Shown here in pieces: positions 1-6,653 of a stretch of DNA of 8,482 bases. The position numbers and the translations under genes are program-made. The stretch lies in contig JAPLTZ010000377.1 in NCBI GenBank assembly GCA_026397895.1, positions 1 to 8,482 on the forward strand, read 5' to 3'. Positions within the stretch are counted from its first letter, which is position 1; the number at the start of each line of letters is the position of its first letter. The notes below the pieces were generated by a model. That model did no database searches. It had not been told where the DNA came from and saw only the letters and a list, made by a program, of their open reading frames with translations. Source of the stretch: Verrucomicrobiota bacterium. Lineage in GTDB: Bacteria > Verrucomicrobiota > Verrucomicrobiia > Limisphaerales > JAFMIX01.

Positions 1-727
1 TACCGCCGATGATGTCCGTCCCGCCCGTGTAAGTGATGCCGCCGGCGGCACCGCTGACGCCAGCAATGCGCTGGGTGCCGTCGCCGGTTTTCACGATTTT
101 GATGGCGGTGCTGATGTTGCGGTTCTGCCCGGAGAATGTGTAATCCCGGCCCGCCGCCACATTGATGGTCAACGCCGATGCGGTGGCCGCGCCATTCAGC
201 ACATCCGCCGGACCGGCCACCCCGTAAAGCCCCGCGATGATCTGATTGTGCCCGTTGAGATCGAGCGTTATCTGGGCGCTGGTGCCGCCGTTGTTGGTGA
301 CGGTGCCGAACGTGGGCAACGCATTGTCCACCCCCAGCACCATGCGAATCTTCTGGCTGCCACCGACGCTGAACACCGTGTCCCCCCAGCCATTTGCGGC
401 ATTCAGGATGTTCGTGGCGGACGTCGTCCGGCAACTGCTGCTGAAAGTGAGCACGCGCGGCGTGCCGTCGTTGGTGATGGCCCCGGCCCAGACGGCGTTC
501 CAGTTGGTCGCGCAACTGATGGTGCTGTCCGCCTTGAGTGTGACCGCGTTGGTCACGCCGTTGCCGCTGTTGAGGTTGCTGATGATGTTCAACGCGCCGC
601 CACTCATCGTCAGCCGGCCCGTGCCAAGCGCGGTGACATGACCAAGCGCAATCGCCCCGGCGCCGTTGGTCGTGCCGCCGGTGTAGTCGTTGAAGGAATT
701 GAGGGTCAACGTGCCGCCGCCGCTCTT
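1..727 (-). repeat. Module I, second copy in gene A, cut by window edge
   Basis: It carries LTLNSFNDYTGGTT, LGHVTALGTG, NLNSGNGVTN, CATNWNA, NGWGDTVFSVGG, LGVDNALPTFG, LDLNGHNQIIAG, SGQNRNIS, VKTGDGTQRIAG and YTGGTDIIGG, block for block parallel to 2447-1709. It may continue beyond position 1. Confidence 0.75.
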
Positions 728-3400
728 GGCGAGCGCGTTCGTGCCGGTGATTTTACCCGTGCCGCCGAAGGTGTAATTGCCGGAGGAATTCACCGTCACG
801 GCGGACGGCGAGACGGCCACCGTGAGGTTGACGACGGGATTGGTGAGGCCGGTGTCGTTGAACGTCGCGGGGTCGTTGTTCTGGAATTTGTCGTGGGCGA
901 TGGCCGTGCTCCAGTTGGTCGAGAGGTTGACATCCCACAGGTTGCTCGAAGTCCCGCCGCTGCCCGTCCAAATGGGATTGCGCGGGCCGTCGGTCACGGT
1001 CAGCACCACCTTGTTGGTGACGCCTGACTGGTAGGCGAGGGAATAGGCTTTGCCGCCGACGCCGCCGGTGACGGTGAAGTTGTTGGTGCTGCCGCCCAGC
1101 GTGCCGGAGACTTCAATCAGGGTGTAATTGCCGTTGGTCATGGCCGAGACACCCAGATTGATGGTCGTCGTGCCGACGGGAGAAAAATTTCCGCGCACAA
1201 CGAGTTTGTCGGAATTGGCAACGCCGACGAGTTCGTAGGCCAGCGTGCCGCCGCCGCCAAGAGTGAGGTTGTTGCTCAATGTCAGCGTGCCCACCGCGCT
1301 GTTGCCAGGGGCGATGCCCGCACCCGAAGCGAGCGACACCGCGCCGCCAATCGTGCCGCTGCCGCCGAGCGTGCCGGCATCCACCTGCACATCGCCGCCG
1401 GCCAGCGAGCCGTTCACGAGCAGCGTGCCGGCGCTGTTCGTCGTCGTGCCGGTGTAGGTGTTCGCGCCAGAGAGGGCCAGGGTGCCGGTGCCAGCCTTGA
1501 TTAAAGTGCCGGTGTTGGTGATTGCTCCGGCAAAAACACTGCTGCCGCCGCTGGTAATCGTCAGGTTGCCCCCATTCAAATCAATGGTCGCCCCAGTGTT
1601 GCCGAGAAGATTGCTTTTGATTGTCACGGAAGCTCCGGCATCGATCTGCAACAGGGCATTGGTAATGGCCACACTGCCCGATGCAGTCCAATTGTCGCCG
1701 CCAACAAAAGTGCCGCCCAGAATCCGGGTGCCACCACTGTAAGGCATTCCGCCCAGTGCAGCAGCAAGCCCGATGCGCTGCGTCCCATCACCGATTTTAA
1801 CAATCTCCAAGGCGCCGTAGATATGGCAGTTCTGCCCCGAAGCGGTGTAGTCCGTGCCAGCCGGCGTATTGATGGTCAATGTTGAACTACCGGCACTGTT
1901 TGTAATTATAGAGGGGCCACCATAGCTCACCCCGGCAACCGTCTGATTAAAGCCGGAAAGGTCGAAATAAATCCTGGCATTGCTGGCTGAATCAAATGTC
2001 AGAAGCCCGGCGGTCGGCAAGGCATCCGATACCCCCAGTTGCATCCAAAGTTTATAGCCCGCGCCACTATCGGCATTAACGCCAACTTTGAAATAAGTAT
2101 CCCCCCATGAATTCTGGGCACTTAACTTAATTATGGCCAAGATGTCGCTGAGGCTACTGAATTCGAGAGAATTAAAGTTGCCGCCGTCGGAGATTACCCC
2201 GCTGAAGTTGGCGTTCCAGTTGGTCGCACTACGAATCCTATTGTATCCAGCATTGAGCACAATCGGATTGGTCACGCCAGCACCGCTGTTCAAATTCGCC
2301 CCAACATAGAGGGCGCCGCTGCTGGTGTTCAGGGTCAATATCCCCGTGCCAAGAGCGTTCACATGGCCTAAACTCAAACCTACATAGCCGGCAAAAGTGG
2401 TGCCGTTGGTGTAGGTGTTCGCGCCGGAGAGCGTCAGGATGCTGCCGCCGTTCACATACAAACCGCCGTTGGAAATGCTCCCTGCGATGGCGGAATCGGC
2501 GCTCACTGTAATCACCCGTGTTCCCCCGGCGAGATCCGTTGGTCCGCCAAGCGTGGCATTATCGCTGCCCGCAAAAGTGAAATTGCCCTGCACCACGACG
2601 GGATTGGTGATGGTGATTGCGTTGGCGTTGGCATGATAAAAAGCCGTGCCGTTGGAAACCGTGATGCCGCCCGCGCCCAATCCCAGGCTGCCGGTGCCCT
2701 GAAATCCGAGCGTTCCCTGCCCCAAGGCCAATCCGCCGCCGAAAGTGCTCTGCGTGCCAAAGGCCCAATACCCCGATCCGGTTTTCAAGACCGCCAGCTT
2801 GCCCCCATTGGTGCCGTCGCTTATTACAGTCGAGGAGTTGAGCGCCACACTGACGCCGTCGAAAATGAGTTTGTTGGTGTTTCCGGCGGTGGCGACTCCG
2901 GTGATATCGCCGAGCACGAGCGTGTTGCCAGAACTGTCATTGCGGAAGGTTGCCGTGCCGCCGTTGCCTTGGGCCTCGATTTTCGAGTTGATCGTGTCGG
3001 TGTGCGCGCCGCCCGCGCCGTCAACGGATTGAACCACGCCGCCATTGCTCAATTTCAAGGTGGCCCCTTTGCCGGCGGCGGTGTTGGCGGAAAGCACATA
3101 GCCGTTCACGTCCGTGGCGGAGTCGCTCGAAAAAGTGACGCCGCCAACGTTGCGGTTGGTGTCCACCGTGACCGCGCGCGGCGCCGTGGCGGTGATGGAA
3201 AAAGTCGCCACGTCCGTGCTGTTCGAGGTGGTGGTCGCGCCGGGGATGATGCCGCCGGTCCAACTGCCCACCGCGCTCCAAAGCCCGTCCACGTCCGCCA
3301 GCCAACTGCTGCTGGCCGCCTGCACCGGCAAGGCAACCGCCAGCAGCAGACCGGCGAAACCGAACCTGACCGGCGAACAACGAAAATATGATGTTTTCAC
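1..3400 (-). CDS. Giant secreted autotransporter-associated beta-strand (PATR) repeat protein, gene A, C-terminus outside window
   Basis: An unbroken frame of 1133 codons runs from a GTG at 3400-3398 to the window edge, so the stop is not seen. The N-terminus (MKTSYFRCSPVRFGFAG, then LLLAVALPVQA) is a Sec signal peptide, probably cut after A28. There follows a W..G..W..GSW block with D.ATF and VTVDTNRNVGGVTF, usual at the start of PATR/TIGR02601-type proteins. PATR motifs of the LTLSGANTYTGGTT type lie at about 2394-2447, 1440-1500 and 664-727. A second WTGSGG..SNLWDVN..NW block lies near 970-890. The protein is rich in Thr, Asn, Gly and Ser, as expected of an extracellular beta-solenoid. Another in-frame GTG at 3412 is possible; the 3400 start is preferred because MKTS opens a compact signal peptide. 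The Shine-Dalgarno sequence is weak (AAG about 5 bases upstream). The exact role (adhesin, sheath, S-layer-like or polysaccharide binding) cannot be told from sequence. Confidence 0.92.
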   Translation of the reverse strand, partial: MKTSYFRCSPVRFGFAGLLLAVALPVQAASSSWLADVDGLWSAVGSWTGGIIPGATTTSNSTDVATFSITATAPRAVTVDTNRNVGGVTFSSDSATDVNGYVLSANTAAGKGATLKLSNGGVVQSVDGAGGAHTDTINSKIEAQGNGGTATFRNDSSGNTLVLGDITGVATAGNTNKLIFDGVSVALNSSTVISDGTNGGKLAVLKTGSGYWAFGTQSTFGGGLALGQGTLGFQGTGSLGLGAGGITVSNGTAFYHANANAITITNPVVVQGNFTFAGSDNATLGGPTDLAGGTRVITVSADSAIAGSISNGGLYVNGGSILTLSGANTYTNGTTFAGYVGLSLGHVNALGTGILTLNTSSGALYVGANLNSGAGVTNPIVLNAGYNRIRSATNWNANFSGVISDGGNFNSLEFSSLSDILAIIKLSAQNSWGDTYFKVGVNADSGAGYKLWMQLGVSDALPTAGLLTFDSASNARIYFDLSGFNQTVAGVSYGGPSIITNSAGSSTLTINTPAGTDYTASGQNCHIYGALEIVKIGDGTQRIGLAAALGGMPYSGGTRILGGTFVGGDNWTASGSVAITNALLQIDAGASVTIKSNLLGNTGATIDLNGGNLTITSGGSSVFAGAITNTGTLIKAGTGTLALSGANTYTGTTTNSAGTLLVNGSLAGGDVQVDAGTLGGSGTIGGAVSLASGAGIAPGNSAVGTLTLSNNLTLGGGGTLAYELVGVANSDKLVVRGNFSPVGTTTINLGVSAMTNGNYTLIEVSGTLGGSTNNFTVTGGVGGKAYSLAYQSGVTNKVVLTVTDGPRNPIWTGSGGTSSNLWDVNLSTNWSTAIAHDKFQNNDPATFNDTGLTNPVVNLTVAVSPSAVTVNSSGNYTFGGTGKITGTNALAKSGGGTLTLNSFNDYTGGTTNGAGAIALGHVTALGTGRLTMSGGALNIISNLNSGNGVTNAVTLKADSTISCATNWNAVWAGAITNDGTPRVLTFSSSCRTTSATNILNAANGWGDTVFSVGGSQKIRMVLGVDNALPTFGTVTNNGGTSAQITLDLNGHNQIIAGLYGVAGPADVLNGAATASALTINVAAGRDYTFSGQNRNISTAIKIVKTGDGTQRIAGVSGAAGGITYTGGTDIIGG
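701..1528 (-). repeat. Module II, copy in gene A
   Basis: This ~828-bp stretch codes for GAITNTG, a PATR motif with TTTNSAGTLLVNGSLAGG, TLGGSGTIGGAV, IAPGNSAVGTLTL, a D.LVV.G.F.P.G.T strand set, the WTGSGG..SNLWDVN..NW block, and SGNYTFGGTGKITGTNAL. The same order of blocks is found at 6866-7701 in gene C with clear similarity at both DNA and protein level. Confidence 0.8.
1709..2447 (-). repeat. Module I, first copy in gene A (low-GC)
   Basis: From the N-side it carries LTLSGANTYTNGTT, LGHVNALGTG, NLNSGAGVTN, SATNWNA, NSWGDTYFKVG, LGVSDALPTAG, FDLSGFNQTVAG, SGQNCHIYG, VKIGDGTQRIG and YSGGTRILGG. The same series occurs at 1-727 and, from WGDT on, at 8092-8482. The spacing of the two WGDT motifs in gene A (2107 and 388) is 1719 bp, or 573 codons. 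DNA composition here is markedly poorer in GC than in the other copies. Confidence 0.75.
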
Positions 3401-3598
3401 GTTCTTAATCACACCCGACCACTTCAGAAAGTGTTTCACAACCGCAACGCAGTATAAGTTATATCCATTTGTTATGCAATCCAACCGGGTAAAAAGTTGG
3501 GCCGGGTTGTGTTGATGTCGCTTGGTTTAGAAACGAACACCTTGCCCGGTGGCCCTCACGCCACCCACAACACCGGCCCAACCAAATCTTGCCACCGC
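3401..3598. other. Intergenic region between gene B and gene A
   Basis: This 198-bp gap holds the putative promoter at 3451-3479 and two small inverted repeats. GGTGGC/GCCACC at 3548-3565 has a 6-bp stem and 6-base loop. CCAAC/GTTGG at 3481-3500 has a 5-bp stem. Neither is followed by a U-run on the minus strand, so a standard intrinsic terminator for gene B is not evident. A 102-codon minus-strand frame that crosses this gap and overlaps the end of gene B looks like a shadow. Confidence 0.6.
3451..3479 (-). promoter_or_regulatory. Putative sigma70-type promoter of gene A
   Basis: On the minus strand a -35-like TTGCAT (3479-3474) is followed by exactly 17 bases and a -10-like TATACT (3456-3451), which matches TATAAT at five of six positions; the -35 matches TTGACA at three. 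The local sequence is AT-rich in an otherwise GC-rich window. Transcription would start near 3444, leaving a leader of about 30-45 bases before the GTG of gene A. It is the only strong promoter-like sequence I found in the intergenic gap. It suggests that gene A can be transcribed apart from the C-B pair. Confidence 0.5.
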
Positions 3599-4291
3599 TC
3601 ACGCCGCCGTCCGACGGCGGAGGGAGACGAGCTTGCCGCCCGCCAGCAGCGCCACGAACCCAATCAGCGCCCACGTCGTCGGCTCCGGCACCACGCTCAC
3701 GTTCAACCCCCAGCTCACCAGCGTGCTCACGTCCCCGCCCGACATGTCCGCCAAAAACAGCGTCCACGTCCCGTTCACATTGTGCGTGTCCAGCAGGCTC
3801 AATCCGGCTGACGTGCTTGCCATGTTGAAATCCCCGTTCGGGCTCACCGTCCGCCCGTCCGCCAGATACGTCCCCCCCGCCGGATTCCCCGCCACGTCAT
3901 GGATGTTGTCCCACGACCCGCTGCTGCTCAGCGTGATGCTCCCAAACCCCGACTGGCTCGACCCAAATCCCGACGCGTCCGTCCGCCCCACCCGGTTCAG
4001 CAGAATCGAGGTCAGCGTGTTTCCATCCGTGGACTGGAACACCAGATACCCATACAGGTCGCCGTTGTAGCCGCCCGTGATGTTCAGGTTCACGTCCACC
4101 TGACTGATGCCCGCCCCGCCGTCCCCGTTGAACAGCCCGCTGTAGCTCTGCGACAGCGCCACGCCCGTCGGATTCGCATCCGGGATGCCTTGGTTGATCG
4201 TCCCGGAATCGTAGCTGATCACCAGCGTCGCCCGCGCCGCACTGGCCAGGGTCATCAGAACCAGGCCGCCGAGGAGTATTTGCTTTTTCAT
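3599..4291 (-). CDS. PEP-CTERM anchored secreted protein with P-domain-like beta-sandwich, gene B
   Basis: This is a complete 230-residue protein from ATG at 4291 to TGA at 3599. Residues 1-21 form a signal peptide (MKKQ, hydrophobic LLGGLVLMTLA, then ARA), likely cut after A21. Residues about 30-198 resemble the proprotein convertase P-domain (PF01483-like). They include an early ISQVDVNLNITGGYNGDLYGYL strand pair, split here as ISQVDVNLNI and GGYNGDLYGYL, and the late NGTWTLFLADMSGGD and LVSWGLNVSV segments. The C-terminus is a textbook PEP-CTERM signal: VPEP at 201-204, a membrane segment about 207-222, and a basic SLRRR tail. By family knowledge such proteins are sorted by an exosortase, often in exopolysaccharide-producing Gram-negatives; none is encoded here. 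The start lies 28 bp below the stop of gene C, so the two are probably co-transcribed. No subtilisin-like catalytic domain is present, so the P-domain stands alone. Shine-Dalgarno is weak. Confidence 0.93.
   Translation of the reverse strand: MKKQILLGGLVLMTLASAARATLVISYDSGTINQGIPDANPTGVALSQSYSGLFNGDGGAGISQVDVNLNITGGYNGDLYGYLVFQSTDGNTLTSILLNRVGRTDASGFGSSQSGFGSITLSSSGSWDNIHDVAGNPAGGTYLADGRTVSPNGDFNMASTSAGLSLLDTHNVNGTWTLFLADMSGGDVSTLVSWGLNVSVVPEPTTWALIGFVALLAGGKLVSLRRRTAA
3604..3620 (-). other. Short GC-rich inverted repeat at the 3' end of gene B
   Basis: CCGCCGT and ACGGCGG form a 7-bp perfect stem around a 3-base loop, over the last Arg-Arg-Arg-Thr codons of gene B. There is no run of U after it on the minus strand, so it may be a weak or factor-dependent 3' hairpin, or just a chance product of GC-rich arginine codons. 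Confidence 0.25.
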
Positions 4292-4319
4292 AATCGTGAT
4301 ATGTGCTGTTGGTTTGATT

Positions 4320-6653
4320 TTAGTGTGATTGCAGCTGGTAATATGCGGCGGATGGATACGGCGGCGGCGGCGGATTGAGGTCGCCGAACGTGTCGATGTT
4401 GGTGAACACGCCGCTGGCCGGCACGGTGTTCGTGCTGATGGCCACCCAGTCCACGAGGTTGGTGGAGCGTTGGACGACGTATTGCAGGGTCGGCACGCCG
4501 TAGAACACGCCGGTGGCCGTGCCGCCGGAGACGGTCAGAGTGGCCGGCTGCCCGGTCACCAGTTGGATGCTGATGTTCACGGTGCCGCTGTTGGTGCCAC
4601 CATGTCCATCTTCCACGGTGTAGGTGAACTGGTCGGCCACGGTGCTGACCGGCACTTCGATCTTATCGCCGTTGATCGTCAGCGTCACAGTGTTGGTGGT
4701 GGGGCTGACGCTCACGAGCGAAAGCGTTCCCGTGTCGCCGGCATCCACGTCCGTCACATGACTCAACAGGTTGGTGATCGAGATTTTCAGCGACATCCCG
4801 CTGGTCTGCGTGTAGGTGGTGCTACCGGGCACGGGGAGGTTATTGGAAACCACCAGATTCACCTGGTTGGCGGTGACCTCGTCCAAGCCCACGGTCATGC
4901 CGCTGGAGCCGAGCAACTGGACCGGGCCGAAGCTGCCGTTCTTGGTGCCGAGATAATTGATCAGCCGGTAGTAACCGCGCGGCATGGGGTTCGCGCTGAT
5001 GTTAGTGATAGTGATAGTGCTGCCGCCGGGGGTCAGATCGCCGCCCACATTCACAAGATCATTGGCGACGTTGCCGTTGAACTCAAACGAGCTGGTCGCG
5101 GTCGCCGCCAACGTCAGGTTGGTGAGGCTTAACGTGCCGACGCTCGCACCCGGAGCTAGCGTGCCACCCGCCTCGACCGCGACGGAGCGGAGGAAGCCAT
5201 TGCCGCCGAGCGTCGCGCCGGATTTGACCGTGATGACTGGCGAGTAATTGGTCTGCTCCAGCCGCAGCGTGCCGTTGCTCACGACGGTGCTGCCGGTGTA
5301 GGTGTTCAGGTTGGTCATGGTCAGAATGCCCGCGCCGAGCTTGACCAGCCCGCCGGAAGTGTTCGCCGCCGTGACGCCGACCTCGGCGATCGCCGCCGTG
5401 GTCGGAGCACCGCCGACAAAGGTGGCGGTGACGACGCCGCTGTTGTAGTCCGTGCCCGGATTGGTGATGTGGATGGCGCTGACTTTCAACGTTCCGTTCC
5501 CCGTGCCGTCGTCCACCATGTCAGCGATGGCGGTCGCGCCGAAGCCGGTGCCGGTGGTGTTGACCTGGACATAGGGCGCACCGATGTAGCCGGAGCCTTG
5601 GTTGGCTCCCGCCAGCACCGCGATGCTGCTCACGCCGTTGCCCGTGGGCGTCTGCAGGCTGGCGCCGTTGGTGACATCGAAGCCGGCCGTGTCAATCACC
5701 GCGCCGCCAGCAAAAGTGTCGAACGCGCCGTTGATATAAGCCGGCAGGGTCGCGGGGATGAAAATATTGGTGCTGCTCCCGCCGACTTGGAGCAGTGCCC
5801 CGCTGAAATTCATCCGGTTCGTGCCATCCCCATGGGCGAGCCGGTTCACAATCAGATTTCCCGCATCAAGGTTGAGTGACCCGATGGTGGTGGTGCCGAC
5901 ACCTGAACCGAAACCCACCGCCTGATTCGGATTGTTGATCGTGCCGCCCGTCAGATTGAGTTCGCCCCGCCCACCCGTGGCATGACCGATGGAGATCAGA
6001 TTGGTGGCCGTGGTGCAGTTCACCGTGCCGCCGGGGGCAACGGTCAGCGTTCCGGTGCCGCTGCGACCGACAATGAGAAAGCTGTTGTTGACGGTGAGAG
6101 TGCCGCCCGTGATCAGACCGACACTGGTGCCCGAGCCGTTGGCCATCTGGAAGAACGGCGTGTTGACCGTGCCGCCGGACAAGTTGAACGAGCCATAGCC
6201 CAGGCTGCCCACCGAGATGCTGGTGCCAGGGAAGGTCGCCAAGCTGCCGCCGCTGACATTCAACGCCGCCCCGACTCCGGCCGCCGTGCCGGAGGTGTAG
6301 TTGGTGATCGTGACCACGGCGCCGGAATTGATGTTGACCACCGCGTTGGACGTGCTGCCCACGGTCCAGGTGCCGCCGCCGCTGTTGATCGCGCCGCTGA
6401 TGTTGAGCTTGGCATTGTTGACGGTGAACGCGCCCGCCGCATTCGTCAGCGAGCCGGTGTAATACATGATGCCGCGCGAGATGGTGCTGCTACCGGTGTA
6501 ATCATTGTTGCCGCTGATCGTCCAGGTGCCCGTGCCGGTGGAACTCTTGAAAATCCCCCGCGGCCCGGAGATGATACGACTGACTTCGCCGTCGCCCGCG
6601 CCGCCGAGCACAAGGTTGCCGCTGCCGCTGCTGGTGAGATGGCCGGAGAGCAC
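4320..6653 (-). CDS. C-terminal segment of giant PATR-repeat protein, gene C (777 residues, out of frame with upstream part)
   Basis: The open frame ends at TAA 4322-4320. Its nominal GTG at 6653 has no ribosome binding site and no signal peptide, and the frame directly continues the protein read in another frame upstream, so this is the 3' part of a broken gene. In order it contains PATR motifs at about 6540-6470 and 5340-5270. Between them (residues about 130-270) are beta-helix rungs of the LNLSGGTVN / GRSGTGTLTV type. A pair of GSGY-type repeats follows (residues about 350-425), then a TLAPGASVGTLSL block (about 490-517). A cadherin/VCBS-like domain with VTDVDAGDTGTLSL and FTYTVEDGHGGTNSG spans about 632-698. 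The end is a VQRSTNLVDWVAIS ... AYYQLQSH tail with five consecutive prolines. There is no autotransporter beta-barrel and no PEP-CTERM motif. The tail resembles those I know from verrucomicrobial surface proteins. Confidence 0.85.
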   Translation of the reverse strand: MLSGHLTSSGSGNLVLGGAGDGEVSRIISGPRGIFKSSTGTGTWTISGNNDYTGSSTISRGIMYYTGSLTNAAGAFTVNNAKLNISGAINSGGGTWTVGSTSNAVVNINSGAVVTITNYTSGTAAGVGAALNVSGGSLATFPGTSISVGSLGYGSFNLSGGTVNTPFFQMANGSGTSVGLITGGTLTVNNSFLIVGRSGTGTLTVAPGGTVNCTTATNLISIGHATGGRGELNLTGGTINNPNQAVGFGSGVGTTTIGSLNLDAGNLIVNRLAHGDGTNRMNFSGALLQVGGSSTNIFIPATLPAYINGAFDTFAGGAVIDTAGFDVTNGASLQTPTGNGVSSIAVLAGANQGSGYIGAPYVQVNTTGTGFGATAIADMVDDGTGNGTLKVSAIHITNPGTDYNSGVVTATFVGGAPTTAAIAEVGVTAANTSGGLVKLGAGILTMTNLNTYTGSTVVSNGTLRLEQTNYSPVITVKSGATLGGNGFLRSVAVEAGGTLAPGASVGTLSLTNLTLAATATSSFEFNGNVANDLVNVGGDLTPGGSTITITNISANPMPRGYYRLINYLGTKNGSFGPVQLLGSSGMTVGLDEVTANQVNLVVSNNLPVPGSTTYTQTSGMSLKISITNLLSHVTDVDAGDTGTLSLVSVSPTTNTVTLTINGDKIEVPVSTVADQFTYTVEDGHGGTNSGTVNISIQLVTGQPATLTVSGGTATGVFYGVPTLQYVVQRSTNLVDWVAISTNTVPASGVFTNIDTFGDLNPPPPPYPSAAYYQLQSH
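4359..4373 (-). repeat. (CCG)5 trinucleotide run coding five prolines near the C-terminus of gene C
   Basis: Five tandem CGG units on the plus strand code for Pro-Pro-Pro-Pro-Pro in NPPPPPYPS, about 15 residues before the stop of gene C. Because the unit is three bases, length changes would vary the proline number without breaking the frame. Confidence 0.7.

Noticed and set aside
248..1027. Plus-strand 259-codon open frame
   Set aside because: It is antisense to the conserved frame of gene A, rich in Arg/Gly/Ala/Val with no recognisable domain, and arises from GC-rich repeat codons on the other strand.
3021..3380. Minus-strand frames at 3021-3380 and 3106-3336
   Set aside because: They overlap the true gene A frame in other registers and are Arg/His-rich noise, whereas the GTG-3400 frame has a signal peptide and repeat blocks.
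2633..3391. Plus-strand 252-codon open frame
   Set aside because: It is antisense to the N-terminal part of gene A and has low-complexity Arg/Ala/Gly composition with no signal or motif.
3548..3565. GGTGGC/GCCACC hairpin as intrinsic terminator of gene B
   Set aside because: The stem is only 6 bp and no U-run follows on the minus strand.
3459..3767. Minus-strand 102-codon frame over the end of gene B and the B-A gap
   Set aside because: It overlaps the PEP-CTERM coding part of gene B and the promoter region, with no start signal or domain.
4329..5132. Plus-strand 267-codon open frame
   Set aside because: It is antisense to the well-supported C-terminal domains of gene C; His/Arg/Gly-rich with no family likeness.
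6653..6653. GTG 6653 as an independent gene start
   Set aside because: There is no Shine-Dalgarno or signal peptide, and the protein directly continues the upstream repeat sequence in another frame.
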